A DNA stretch of 64,000 nucleotides from Isochrysis galbana (GCA_018136815.1 CM030943.1:921975-985974); one strand, 5' to 3'. Positions 7,875 to 17,723 are shown, counted from the first letter of the stretch. The notes: generated by a model from the sequence alone, not told the origin. Numbers and translations are program-made.

Positions 7875-10229
7875 ATGGCGGTTGTGAATATTGAGCAGGC
7901 TGGATCCGGGCCCACCTCCGAAGAGCGGGAGAAGTCTCCGATGGCAAAGCGCGCACGTATGGAATCGCATATCGCAGTTGATGCTGACACTCCCCGCAGC
8001 AGCCGTGAGGGCACGCCTCCCATCGCATGCGTCGAGTCGCTGCTCCGTGAGCTTCTTGGCCTTAATCATAGATGTGAGGAGGTGCCTGGGTTCTCGACAG
8101 ACGCGTGCAGCACGAAGGTTAGTGCTGAAGGTGCACCGACTGTGAGGAGGTCGCCAGCCGCGGCGCGCTCAATGTCGATGGCGGTCGCAGCCTTGGAGGA
8201 GTGCGAGGCGTTGGCGGCGAAAACACGTCTGGAACCACTTCTTCGCCTTACATCGCTCGCGTTTGTGCTTGGCACTGCCTCCTCCGACATGGCATCCTTG
8301 CATTCCTCTGGCACCAATTCCGTCCAGACGCATCCAGCACTAAGCAATGGTGATGTGGCGCTTGATCACTTGCTGGGCGAGCTCCTGGGGTGTCGTTTGC
8401 TACGGGGCGTTGGCGAATCGACCGAGGACGCACAAACCTTCCACTCTCGAGGCACAAACTCCTTCGAGGGGTCGACTGCGAATCCCGCAGCACCGAGCTT
8501 GCTAGCCGTCGCCACGGGGGCTTTCGCGCGAACTCTTAGGTTAACACAGAGCGCGCTTACCTTGGCACGGTGCCAAGCCTCCCATTCCAGTTCAGAAGGG
8601 CCGGTGACGTCCACGCTGACTCTTGGTAGAGCTGCCGTAGAGGAGATGTTGCGTCGGGCGCAAGAGGCTTCTTCGCAGTGTCTCGATTTACTAAAACGCG
8701 CACACAGCGGATGTGACCGCCATGTGAGGCCCCATGACGACGCAATGCTCCATGCGTCCGCGGTTTACCTGCACGCCCTCGTGTCCTTGCTCTCGGGCCA
8801 CGCCTCAAGGGCTAGCTTCGTGTTGGAGGGCCATTGCGAGACGTTGCCGCCATCGACCCAAGTGCGCATACTACGTGCCCCTGCGCTCGCGCACTCTGGA
8901 AGGCCGCAGCAGGCTGTTCGCGCCCTTCACGAGGCGCTCGCATTGTGTCGGGGGGAGGCGGATGGCGTGGGCGCAGGGGGGAAGAGCTGGAGCGGGGTGC
9001 AGATACTCCATAACTTGGTGGTGGTACACGACGAGATTGGGCAGACGGACGTTGCGCTACAAATCGCGGGCTTTCTAAATGCGGCAGCAGCCGAGTTGTC
9101 CTTGGCCTCCCACGCTGAAGGAGCGGGCCCAAGTCGCACGAGCACCGTCGAGGCCTCCGACATGCTCTCGAGAACTGGCCATGCGCCAATGTACACGATG
9201 CGGATCATCGCTCTTCATCTGCACCCGGCGCCTGGTGCGCTGCCGATCTCGCACGACGAGCGTGGTCCGTGTGCGGCGAGCGGCAACGGCGTCGATGCGG
9301 CAGCCTCGACCGGAAGAGCAACGCCTACGGCAGCTGACTTGGGGAACCGACCGCAAGTGGCAAAGGATTGTGAGGCGCATTTTCGTCTCGACGCGGCCGG
9401 TGCCCTCACTATCGTGAGCGCGCAATATCTGCATGCGCGCGCACAGCTGCTTGCGGGCGCATGGCGTGTGGCCGCCGAGTCACTACAACAGTTGGCGCGG
9501 AGCGGGCCCCACTCGCTCAGGCCGCTCGAAGCACTCGGGGTGTCACAGACGGACGTGTTGCGCCAGGCGGTACTCGCTCTGCTTCGAGACGGCGCTTACG
9601 AGGAAGTCTTGGGGCTGCTTCACGAGACAGGGGCGGGGGAGCGCCCAGAGCTGCGGATGCTGCACGCTGATGCACTTTTGTGCCTTGAGCGCCCCGCCGA
9701 AGCGTTGCGCCTCCTCCCCGCTCCTTTGAGGGGCCATTCCATGGGGGGGGCTCTTGACGCCGTAGAGGAGCAGGCTTTTGCATCGCAAGCGGTAATCCGC
9801 TGGTCTAGTGCGATGGAAGAGGCCCGTTGGCGCAACAATCGGGCGTGCTTGCTCATGTGTGGGCGCCAACCGGATGAGGCTGAGCTCGAGCTGCGCCGCT
9901 GCTGCGAGCTCGTACCCAACGAGCTCGAGTTTGAGTTCAACCTCTGCATTGTCCTTTGGAAGCTGGGCGAGCGCCACGAAGCGTGCGAGCGCTGGCTGAG
10001 GAGGCGCGCATTCCCGCTCGACGAGACAGCGGCCGCCTACTTCCGACTTGCAAAGGCGGTGCGTCCGAGTGCGGTCGCCATGGAGGCGAAGCGAGCCAAC
10101 AGCCATGCCAGTGGCGTCCTCGACCTAGCTCAGGTTGCTGCTCTTGACCGCCTGGCCTTGCGGTACTTTGAGGAACTGCGTCGAATCGAGGAGTTCCCAG
10201 AGTACTGGGACGTCGCGGGTCGGGCATGA
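7875..10229 (+). CDS. TPR-like helical repeat protein (about 784 aa), possibly FANCG-like
   Basis: A single open frame runs to TGA at 10227. It is open upstream to at least 7497 without an ATG, so the ATG at 7875 (MAVVNIEQAG, good start context) is a best guess and an upstream exon is possible. The protein is Ala/Leu-rich helical. TPR-like pairs are seen in its second half: RPQQAVRALHEALALCRGEA, NLVVVHDEIGQTDVALQIAG, AWRVAAESLQQLA, and near the C-terminus ARWRNNRACLLMCGRQPDEA, then ELEFEFNLCIVLWKLGERHE. The C-terminal arrangement and the RHEACERWLRRR segment recall the Fanconi anaemia TPR protein FANCG, but this is a weak resemblance and other TPR scaffolds fit as well. No targeting sequence is evident. 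There are no introns within 2.3 kb, unlike most other genes here. Confidence 0.65.
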   Translation: MAVVNIEQAGSGPTSEEREKSPMAKRARMESHIAVDADTPRSSREGTPPIACVESLLRELLGLNHRCEEVPGFSTDACSTKVSAEGAPTVRRSPAAARSMSMAVAALEECEALAAKTRLEPLLRLTSLAFVLGTASSDMASLHSSGTNSVQTHPALSNGDVALDHLLGELLGCRLLRGVGESTEDAQTFHSRGTNSFEGSTANPAAPSLLAVATGAFARTLRLTQSALTLARCQASHSSSEGPVTSTLTLGRAAVEEMLRRAQEASSQCLDLLKRAHSGCDRHVRPHDDAMLHASAVYLHALVSLLSGHASRASFVLEGHCETLPPSTQVRILRAPALAHSGRPQQAVRALHEALALCRGEADGVGAGGKSWSGVQILHNLVVVHDEIGQTDVALQIAGFLNAAAAELSLASHAEGAGPSRTSTVEASDMLSRTGHAPMYTMRIIALHLHPAPGALPISHDERGPCAASGNGVDAAASTGRATPTAADLGNRPQVAKDCEAHFRLDAAGALTIVSAQYLHARAQLLAGAWRVAAESLQQLARSGPHSLRPLEALGVSQTDVLRQAVLALLRDGAYEEVLGLLHETGAGERPELRMLHADALLCLERPAEALRLLPAPLRGHSMGGALDAVEEQAFASQAVIRWSSAMEEARWRNNRACLLMCGRQPDEAELELRRCCELVPNELEFEFNLCIVLWKLGERHEACERWLRRRAFPLDETAAAYFRLAKAVRPSAVAMEAKRANSHASGVLDLAQVAALDRLALRYFEELRRIEEFPEYWDVAGRA

Positions 10230-10482
10230 AGCCTAAGGCTTGCGACCTTTATTTTGGCTGTACACAACTCGGAGCCCTCCAACTTCAAGAGAATCTTGGA
10301 TCTTCCTCGCGCACGATGCTGATGCGGAACGTCGTAGTCTCGGAATGTATGTGATCACCAGGCCTCCTTTCGACCTCCAGCCTCGTGAGCTTGCGTGCAA
10401 GCTCAAACTAATAGCAAGGGAATGCTTGCAAGCGGACGCAACCACGTCGTGTGAGCCAAATGTTGATAGGAAACCAATTAGG

Positions 10483-10530
10483 GCGGTCAAACAAGGCTTT
10501 TTAACTTCTAAGGGTGAAAATTCACTAAGT
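10483..10530 (+). repeat. R4 repeat terminus (partial)
   Basis: AGGGCGGTCAAACAAGGC followed by TTTTTAACTTCTAAGG. It matches repeat ends at 21352-21450, 54717-54830 and 62602-62680. Only the terminal part is here. Confidence 0.6.
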
Positions 10531-10812
10531 CAAGATTGAGGTTTTATCACGAGATCTTAGGATATGCTACGGGTAATGGGTATATTAGGCAGAATCTAAT
10601 GAGAAATATGCACATTTTCGACGCCATTCAACACACAGACCCAAAAACGTTTTCGCGCTCGTGCGAAATCGACGTCGACCACAGCAGTGCACCACAGGTC
10701 GCGCTGTGCGACGCGCGCCTGCGTTCCTCGGGCACGATTACCCCCGGGCAGGCAGTATAGAGCCCTGCGCGGGCGCACCGCGGCCCCCACCTCGCTCTCC
10801 ACCTCGCGGTAC

Positions 10813-10854
10813 GATTTCGCTCTCCACCTCGCTCTCCACCTCGCGAAATCGTCG
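10813..10854. repeat. 10-bp inverted repeat enclosing CTCCACCTCGC units
   Basis: ACGATTTCGC and its exact complement GCGAAATCGT flank about 22 bp of CTCCACCTCGC repeats. It could fold as a stem-loop. Function unknown. Confidence 0.7.
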
Positions 10855-11389
10855 CCTGCGCCCTCCACCTCGCCCCCTGCTGGCATCTGCTGCTCTGCTG
10901 CCAACCCCTCGCGCGCATGCAGTGCGCGGCTGGCCGCGAGGCGTCAAAATGACGGTGCTGCGCATGATGGGCTGCCCCATCACGCGCGGCACCGCCTCAG
11001 CATGGTGGGAGGGGGTGACTGCTGGCCTCCTGGCCCTCGTCGATTGGTATACCGCCTCTTCTCTTACTTTCTCTCGATGTCATCAAATGTTCCATGACTG
11101 TCTTTCGTCTTCTCTCGTCCATCGATTGTAGCTCCCTCTGCGAGGTCTACCCTCGTTGTGCCGACCCCTCTGTCGCATGTCCGCGCGTTGCTGAATTGCC
11201 CTGGTGCCGACGCCTTGCCGTCCGTCCAGGTGTGGTTAGTTTTCGCCCTGTTTGGTTTAGTTTGTGTGGTTCTGTGGCCTCGGACCTTTTTTTTGAGTCC
11301 TTGCGTTGTAGTCTCCCGTGTCTACCTCGGACCTAAGAAGCTCTCATTCTCATTCTCTCCCTTCCACTAGCTCGCTAGCTAGCCTCGTC

Positions 11390-11406
11390 TCTACCCTCCG
11401 ACGCCA
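11390..11406. repeat. 5' target-site duplication of the LINE
   Basis: TCTACCCTCCGACGCCA, repeated exactly at 17707-17723 on the other side of the element. The 17-bp length is typical of target-primed reverse transcription. Confidence 0.95.
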
Positions 11407-11407
11407 A

Positions 11408-11427
11408 AAAACTATTGTTATAGTTTT
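11408..11427 (+). promoter_or_regulatory. Perfect 8-bp-stem hairpin forming the LINE leader
   Basis: AAAACTAT-TGTT-ATAGTTTT occupies almost the whole 25-nt leader and ends 4 nt before the ORF1 ATG at 11432. The same 20 bases occur at 997-1016 in the decayed copy, 4 nt before its ATG at 1021. It may serve in transcription start, translation or template jumping; the sequence alone does not say which. Confidence 0.75.
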
Positions 11428-11431
11428 AGCG

Positions 11432-13081
11432 ATGGAGCGCGCGCCGACCGCTCCCACCTCCCAGCCCCCCGCCGTCACGACGCCCCAACGGGGCCGCCCC
11501 AAACCGCCGGAGCCCAAGCGCCCACAGGCCGCCGCGCCGCCTGACAACGACGTCGAGATGACGGCACCGCCCTCGCCTCCCAAGCTGCCACAGAACCAGG
11601 GAACAGGCAGAGTCCTGTTCCCTGGTGACAACCAGACCCAGGGCAAAGCCCTGCCACCCAACCCCTCCGCTCCTCCACCAACTCAAGGACTCCCCATGGG
11701 AGGTGGCAGCTCTGCTGCCACCCCCATGGCGGCCACTCCTACCATCAGTGCACCCCTCGGGGGCGGGCACTTAACACAACAATCCATTTTGGGGGCCTTT
11801 GCGCCCTCAAACCAACAACCAACTCAAGCGACCAGGACATACGCGCAAGCTGCGCATGGACACAAAGGGAAGGATACAGCCCAGCAAGCCCAGCAGCCAC
11901 AAGCCCAACAACCACAGCAGCCGTCGCGCAAGCGGGCGGATCCCCAATCGGATCCAAAGCCGACTCTCCACAACACCACCCCATTTGCTTCTCCTCCACC
12001 TGATGAGGAAGAGGAGCCCGAAGACACGCCTTTTTACATCCAGCTAGCTCAGCTAGCTGATGACAAAAAGGACATCAAGAGCGAGGATGTCGCCACCTTC
12101 ATGAAATTCCTCCTCTCTAGGCTGGAAGGCCTAGACGCAACTCCAGACGGCATGGACAAAGGCCGCAAAGGCCCTTGGATTTTCTATGTTGATGAAGACG
12201 CACACGATCAATTCAAGGCCGCATACGGAGACAAAGTTAACACAGCACTCTCGGGAGTCCCGCATGAATTTGGAATCACCTATGGTGCGTTAATCGACTC
12301 GGCCCCTCGAAAGTCGAGCGCTATCCGGTCCTCCCTAAAAGAGGTGGCGACCTACATTGTTTTTCGCATCTTTGATCCGATCAAGGCTTTTAAGACCAAG
12401 ACTAGGCACTTGGCTAACTCACTCGAGCGCGAGGGATTCCACGTGCTAAGGGGCAACCAACAGCGAGCCAAAACCTCACTCGAAGGTATCACGAAAGTTG
12501 AGTCCGGCAAGCGTCCCATCTGGCACTTTTATGTTTACACGGACACGTCTGCCTTAGGGCACCGCTTCCCTCGCAACTTTCATGTGACTCTCGATGACGG
12601 AGAAAATTTCAACTTGGACTATGCGGTCCGATCATCGGTGGAATGTGTGACTCCTGAAGGGGAGTTAGCCATCCATGGAGCCCCCGGAGGCTGCAAAGGA
12701 TACGACAAGCCGTGGGCTATCTCATTTCTTCGTAAAAACCAAGTTAGCTTTCGCCAATGCACGTGCGAACAAGATAAGGCGAAAGCGGAACAACGAAAGC
12801 GCCAAAGGGACGCAAGTAACGCCATGGACTACAGGGCCCTCATGGGCCTTGGTGCGGCGGCGCCATGCCGCCGATTCATGGCGGGCGAATGCAAAAACAA
12901 CCGCATGAAAGGACGTCAAATAGTCCAATGCTCCTCCAGCCACGACATCCCCGGATGTTGGGTAAAGGACCCCACCACGGGCAAACAAACTTGTATGGTC
13001 AAATGCAATCTTAAACCTAATAAGGCTTATCCAGGGTACTGCGTGAACGGAGTTAGTTGCCTCTACCGTCATGGTGAATAG
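11432..13081 (+). CDS. LINE ORF1 protein (RNA-binding/nucleocapsid-like, CCCH fingers)
   Basis: 549 residues starting at the ATG after the leader hairpin; the frame is open further upstream, but homology to the copy at 1021 starts here. Residues 1 to about 180 are low-complexity, rich in Pro, Gln, Ala and Thr. A structured middle (DTPFYIQLAQLADD..., FYVDEDAHDQFKAAYGDKV) follows, with no family that I can name. The C-terminus has Cys/His clusters: CRRFMAGECK...CSSSH and YCVNGVSCLYRHGE, the latter a C-x5-C-x3-H finger. ORF1 proteins of this kind coat LINE RNA and act as chaperones in retrotransposition. The stop TAG overlaps the start of ORF2 by 11 nt, so ORF2 is probably made by termination-reinitiation. 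Confidence 0.88.
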   Translation: MERAPTAPTSQPPAVTTPQRGRPKPPEPKRPQAAAPPDNDVEMTAPPSPPKLPQNQGTGRVLFPGDNQTQGKALPPNPSAPPPTQGLPMGGGSSAATPMAATPTISAPLGGGHLTQQSILGAFAPSNQQPTQATRTYAQAAHGHKGKDTAQQAQQPQAQQPQQPSRKRADPQSDPKPTLHNTTPFASPPPDEEEEPEDTPFYIQLAQLADDKKDIKSEDVATFMKFLLSRLEGLDATPDGMDKGRKGPWIFYVDEDAHDQFKAAYGDKVNTALSGVPHEFGITYGALIDSAPRKSSAIRSSLKEVATYIVFRIFDPIKAFKTKTRHLANSLEREGFHVLRGNQQRAKTSLEGITKVESGKRPIWHFYVYTDTSALGHRFPRNFHVTLDDGENFNLDYAVRSSVECVTPEGELAIHGAPGGCKGYDKPWAISFLRKNQVSFRQCTCEQDKAKAEQRKRQRDASNAMDYRALMGLGAAAPCRRFMAGECKNNRMKGRQIVQCSSSHDIPGCWVKDPTTGKQTCMVKCNLKPNKAYPGYCVNGVSCLYRHGE

Positions 13082-16000
13082 TAGCGACTTAAAGATTGCG
13101 ACATACAATTTGAACGGAGCGAAACATAAATTAACGTCGACCCTAGCGCAAGCGAGACTAGGAGGGATCCATGTTCTGTACGCGCAAGAACTACACCATT
13201 ACAGCGATGGGTGGCACCTAAGGGTGCAAGGTTTGGCCCGGTCCCTTGGCTGGGACTGGTTTCAATCCCCCGCGTCTAGGGGCGACCCTGGGAGCGGAGT
13301 GGCGGTAGCCATTAGAAGAGACAGAAGCGACGTAGTAGTAGAATCTTGGTCGGTAGTTATCCCGGGAAGGCTGGTAGTAGTAAAGGCTAATTTCGGACAT
13401 GAAACGATATCTTTCGCCTCGGTGTATCTAAATGCTAGACCTAGTAAGCGTAAAGAAGAAATCAAAGTCCTTCATGAGACATCGGAAATACTTTCTCACA
13501 CAATTATAGCGGGCGATTTCAATTGCGTGGAGAACATACATGGAGACACCCGGCCCATCGCGGGGGCGACCCCCTATGCAAATACGGGAGGCAGAGCCCT
13601 CACGAGGGCGATTGCCTCGCATGGGCTCACTGACGTCCAACTGCTGGTTAATCCGGGCATAAAAGAGCAATACACGAGGTGCGGGCACCAGACCCACACG
13701 AGAATAGATCGAGTATACGCCGCAGAATACTACTCCACGTGGAGATGGCATAAGGCATACATAGATCTTAAACTTTTCACGGGCCTGGCGGCGTCGGACC
13801 ACCACCCGGTGGTAGCGACTTTTGCTACCGCCCCCCCACGACGGGCAACGGAAATAGATGCCAAGATACCTTTGGAGGTATTAGACGACCCGGAGACCCG
13901 GGAGATGATCAGCCTCCTCTGGAGGAGACTCTACCCAGCCCCTCCGGGAGAGGACGAAGGGGACAAGTTAACCACTTGGACGGAATTCAAAAGGAAGGTA
14001 TCTTCGATACTCCTCGCGAAGGCGGTTGAGCTTCGCAGACGACAGAGGTACGCGCAAGCGGAAATCGACGCGGTGGCGGATGCTAGAAAAGCCCAAATGG
14101 AGGCGACCCCCGGGACGACCCGGTCGGACATCATAGCGGAACTGAACCGCAAAGTAGTCGACAAAAGACGTACCTTCTCACCCGCCCCGTCATTAGCGGA
14201 GAAAATCATAAGGGCGGAAGAGCTTGTTACAAAGCAATTTTTTAAGAGATTCACGCCTAGACACGCTAGCGGCGACATCCCGGCGATGTACGCTGGAGTG
14301 AGATGGGAAGACCCGCAACCGGCCCTAGATGAAGACAAAGTAGCAACCGACGACACCGCGATTCTGGCCTCGTTACGGGGCTACTATGTATGGCTTTTCA
14401 GCGAAAAGATCTCTCAAGGCGCGGAGCCCCTCCTTCACGCGCTAAGGCAACGTCTGATACCGACGGGTCATAGGTCCTTCTTGGACAAGCCCATAGGATA
14501 TTCGGAGATCATCCGTGCTATACGGCAAATGGCGAAAGGTAAATCCGCGGGGCCGGACGGCATACCAATGGAGTTCTATCAAAGCTTTGAAAAGCTAGCG
14601 GCCCCGCGCCTGATGGACATGTTTCACGAAGCCTACCGGTCGGGGGCATTACCGGAGGACACGTGCTCGGGTGATATAGCCCTGCTCTATAAAAAAGGGG
14701 ACGCTAGGGACCCGAGGAACTATAGACCAATAACGTTGCTCCAAACGGACTACAAAATCCTCGCCAGGATCCTAGCTAACAGACTCAAAAAAACGATACA
14801 TACGATCATCTCCAGGGAGCAAGTGGGCTTTGTGCCTAGGAGGATGATAGGCGAAGCCACCCATTTGCTAAAGTTAGTGCAAGCATACTTGGAAGACGCA
14901 GACGAAGAGGGATTAGCCCTGGCGATAGACTGGGAGAAAGCTTTCGATAGAGTCAGCTGGGATTATTATCATAAAGCGATACAGGCATTGGGCTTCGGCC
15001 CCGGTTACTCTAGATGGCTAACACTATTAACTAACGCGGATTCCCTTCCGATCAGATGGATCAAGGCCAATGGTAGACGCAGCAATCCCTTCACGATACA
15101 TTGCGGCATGCCCCAAGGGTGCCCGCTATCGCCCCTAGCTTTTCTCTTAGTGGCCGAAGGCCTAACACGACTAGTCAACGCCGACCCTGAGATGAAGGGA
15201 ATCACAATAGGACCTAGAGAGTTAAGGCTTTCGCAGTTTGCCGACGACACGCAAATTTTAGCGAGCTCTTTCGAGTCACTGGAGAGGGCGATGCACATCT
15301 TAGAGACATATGGAACCGCCACCGGGGCTAGGGTGAACAAAAACAAGAGTATACTAATAAGAATGGGATCGCTTACAGGGGCGCAGGTCCCCGAGACGCT
15401 AACTTATCTTAAAACACTCGGCGAAGGCGAGTATGCGACCATTCTAGGAGTCCCTTTCTGGGAAGGGCTAGAAAACGACTCCTTCTGGGAGAAGCTATAC
15501 GCGAAGCTTAAGAAAAAGGTCGCAACATGGAGAGGTCTGAAGAGTCTCTCCATTCACGGGAGGACGCTGCTAGTGAACTTCATAATCTACGGGACGCCGA
15601 GATATTGGCTATCCACGTCCACTCCTCCGGCATGGTTCATGGAGGCCATTGACTCGGACGTTCAAACTATATTGTGGGATAGGTCTCCCCGACTTCAGGT
15701 GGATGAGCTAGGCTCCTCGCAAGAGGGTCGGAAATGGATAACCCTTCCGGCATATCCGAGGGTAGGCACAAGCGAAGACGGGCCCCTATTGGGGGTCGGA
15801 CTACTTCCCATGGCCGAACACACGAGGGCGCTCCAAGCGATATGGATAGTCCGATATCTTAACCCGTCAATGGCGGAATGGAAGATAGTCTTGGATCAAT
15901 GGTTCAGCCGCACCCCCTTAGGGCGAGCGGCGGTCTTTTCGAAGGTCGACTCGAAGAGCCTCACGGCTAGCATTCGCGGCAATAACACGCTCCCGGCATT

Positions 16001-17402
16001 CTGGAAGCACGCGCTGGAAAACTTCAGAAGGATCAACTTCCTTAGGGGAGAAATCACACGAGAAGGCACTCAGGGCTCCCCGATATGGCACAATCTTTTC
16101 CACAAGCCTCCGGCTATCCATCACTCACATAGGTCGAAATGGGAGTCTCTACAGACAGTTATTGTTCACAACACCATAAACCCGGATACGGGGGACGTTT
16201 ACACTATGGAAGAATGCGCGGCTTACTTGCCGGACGGAGAACGTTGGATACGCCATAGGGGAAATTACATATCGGTAGGCCCCTTTCTTAAGTCATGGGA
16301 AAAGATTTCTGAGTGGACGAGATCAAGACTAATACATACCACTTTCGATTATATGAACCTTCTTAAAAAACAAGCGAAGACTCCGCCCCCGGCTCCAGAG
16401 GAGCAAGAGATACTCCCTCAGGAAGATCCGGACGCACACGATCTAGGCGAGATCCTAGTCGATATAGACCATAACTTTTATCTGCGCCGAAGAGGCGACT
16501 ACCACAAGGTCCAGCTCAATGTCATGGGAGAGCCCCACATCCACGAGCGGATTAGCCCGCAACTACTGCCCGACGAACTATACACCCCGCTGAAGTGGGG
16601 ACATGCGTACGACGGCCCGGCGGAAACGGCGTACCCGTTACCTCAAGAATACATGCTAAAAGGCACGCGTACAACACTGGAGGATGTAAGTGTCAGGGAC
16701 TTGACTAAAGCGTTCCTCGCTTTGAGGAAAACCAAAACACAAAAATCCACACTAAGATGGGAAAAAAGGTTACCGGTCCTCTCGGGAAAGTGGAAACAAA
16801 TATCGCAATTATGCAAATATAACTTTTTGACGCCTAGAGACTCTTACTTGCATTTCAAACATGTCCTACATAGGAGGTTAGCTACAGCGAACCGCTTTGC
16901 TGACGATCCAACATGCCGCTTTTGCGGCATAGCCCCTGAAAGCTCCACTCACCTGGCATCATGCATCGCGACGGAGCCCATCTTTGAATTCATAGAAGGA
17001 CTTCTGGGGATTAGCCTCAGGCCGGGATCCGAAACAGCCCAACGACTTTTCTGCTATCAAGTGGACAGACCGCACCCCTCCTCGGGATACCTAGGCATCC
17101 TGGCGTGGAGGTACATCCTAACTGACTTTTATAACATCCAATATGGCAACGCGGACGGCAGGTCCGTTAGGTCGATCTTAAGAGCGATCCTTGCGAGATA
17201 CCACCTATTAGTAACGGCGAAAGTCGGGTTCTTTCTGAGGCTGAAAAAACAACGAGAGAATATGGGGCTACACGCCCCGAGTAACAAACACTTTAAGAAA
17301 TTGATAAGTCCGCTCTACACGGTGGACAAGGAGTTCAACCTAGAAGCATCGGAAGACCTCCTGCAGGCGGCGGGAGGGCTAGACATCCGTAACATCACCT
17401 AA
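13071..17402 (+). CDS. LINE ORF2: APE endonuclease and reverse transcriptase
   Basis: 1443 residues. The N-terminal domain is an apurinic-type endonuclease: IATYNLNG, YAQELH, IIAGDFNCV, TRIDRVY and the C-terminal SDHHPV. A linker leads to the reverse transcriptase (about residues 480-760): KSAGPDGIPMEFYQ, RPITLLQTDYK, AIDWEKAFDRVSW (motif A aspartate), GMPQGCPLSPLAF (motif B) and SQFADDTQIL (motif C, FADD). Near the C-terminus CRFCGIAPESSTHLASC forms the C-x2-C-x8-H-x3-C knuckle usual in L1/Tx1-type LINEs. The protein nicks target DNA and primes cDNA synthesis there. No RNase H domain is evident. All catalytic motifs are intact. Confidence 0.96.
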   Translation: MVNSSDLKIATYNLNGAKHKLTSTLAQARLGGIHVLYAQELHHYSDGWHLRVQGLARSLGWDWFQSPASRGDPGSGVAVAIRRDRSDVVVESWSVVIPGRLVVVKANFGHETISFASVYLNARPSKRKEEIKVLHETSEILSHTIIAGDFNCVENIHGDTRPIAGATPYANTGGRALTRAIASHGLTDVQLLVNPGIKEQYTRCGHQTHTRIDRVYAAEYYSTWRWHKAYIDLKLFTGLAASDHHPVVATFATAPPRRATEIDAKIPLEVLDDPETREMISLLWRRLYPAPPGEDEGDKLTTWTEFKRKVSSILLAKAVELRRRQRYAQAEIDAVADARKAQMEATPGTTRSDIIAELNRKVVDKRRTFSPAPSLAEKIIRAEELVTKQFFKRFTPRHASGDIPAMYAGVRWEDPQPALDEDKVATDDTAILASLRGYYVWLFSEKISQGAEPLLHALRQRLIPTGHRSFLDKPIGYSEIIRAIRQMAKGKSAGPDGIPMEFYQSFEKLAAPRLMDMFHEAYRSGALPEDTCSGDIALLYKKGDARDPRNYRPITLLQTDYKILARILANRLKKTIHTIISREQVGFVPRRMIGEATHLLKLVQAYLEDADEEGLALAIDWEKAFDRVSWDYYHKAIQALGFGPGYSRWLTLLTNADSLPIRWIKANGRRSNPFTIHCGMPQGCPLSPLAFLLVAEGLTRLVNADPEMKGITIGPRELRLSQFADDTQILASSFESLERAMHILETYGTATGARVNKNKSILIRMGSLTGAQVPETLTYLKTLGEGEYATILGVPFWEGLENDSFWEKLYAKLKKKVATWRGLKSLSIHGRTLLVNFIIYGTPRYWLSTSTPPAWFMEAIDSDVQTILWDRSPRLQVDELGSSQEGRKWITLPAYPRVGTSEDGPLLGVGLLPMAEHTRALQAIWIVRYLNPSMAEWKIVLDQWFSRTPLGRAAVFSKVDSKSLTASIRGNNTLPAFWKHALENFRRINFLRGEITREGTQGSPIWHNLFHKPPAIHHSHRSKWESLQTVIVHNTINPDTGDVYTMEECAAYLPDGERWIRHRGNYISVGPFLKSWEKISEWTRSRLIHTTFDYMNLLKKQAKTPPPAPEEQEILPQEDPDAHDLGEILVDIDHNFYLRRRGDYHKVQLNVMGEPHIHERISPQLLPDELYTPLKWGHAYDGPAETAYPLPQEYMLKGTRTTLEDVSVRDLTKAFLALRKTKTQKSTLRWEKRLPVLSGKWKQISQLCKYNFLTPRDSYLHFKHVLHRRLATANRFADDPTCRFCGIAPESSTHLASCIATEPIFEFIEGLLGISLRPGSETAQRLFCYQVDRPHPSSGYLGILAWRYILTDFYNIQYGNADGRSVRSILRAILARYHLLVTAKVGFFLRLKKQRENMGLHAPSNKHFKKLISPLYTVDKEFNLEASEDLLQAAGGLDIRNIT

Positions 17403-17697
17403 GGCACTTAATACCGCGTCTTAGAAGAAAACGAGGAGGATATCAATAAAGATCCCACGAAATACAATAGAAGGCAACCCGAATCAACACTAGCGTACAG
17501 GACGAATCACAGTCTCCAGCCCCCTTCTCTCCAACTCCCGGCCGAAGCAGCGCGCGCGGCCTCCCCGGAACCAGCTTCTCCGATAAAGAGGGAACTGGGA
17601 AAGGGGAAGGGGGTTGTCAGGGGTTAAGGTTGGGTAGTAGGGAGGTACACTAGCACACTGCCTCACGCCGCACGCGTAGCGGGGAATTTTAAGAAGA

Positions 17698-17723
17698 TTT
17701 TTTTTTTCTACCCTCCGACGCCA
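17698..17723 (+). repeat. LINE T-run tail and 3' target-site duplication
   Basis: Ten T follow AAGAAGA at the end of the 3' untranslated region. The 17-bp duplication TCTACCCTCCGACGCCA begins at the last T. Confidence 0.9.

Larger units (their letters stand above)
10230..11389. other. Intergenic DNA up to the LINE target site
   Basis: Contains an R4 repeat terminus (10483-10530, GGGCGGTCAAACA), a short inverted pair GAGCTTGC/GCAAGCTC near 10387, and tandem CTCCACCTCGC units at 10790-10880 framed by an inverted repeat. I recognise no gene. The LINE inserted at 11390-11406. Confidence 0.45.
11407..17706 (+). mobile_element. Full-length two-ORF LINE (L1/Tx1-like), 6.3 kb
   Basis: Flanked by an exact 17-bp direct repeat, it holds a 25-nt leader, ORF1 (11432-13081), ORF2 (13071-17402), about 295 bp of 3' untranslated DNA and a 10-T run at 17698-17707. 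Both ORFs are free of stops, and the target duplication has no mismatch, so insertion was recent and the element may still be competent. The 5' end matches that of the decayed copy at 997, which argues that this is the family's true 5' end and not a truncation. The 3' homopolymer is T on the coding strand, where A is usual. It sits between the TPR-like gene and the rRNA dimethylase gene without obviously breaking either. Confidence 0.95.

Noticed and set aside
13071-17402. ORF2 as a retroviral or LTR-type polymerase
   Set aside because: No protease, integrase, RNase H or LTRs; the APE endonuclease and the 17-bp duplication identify a LINE.
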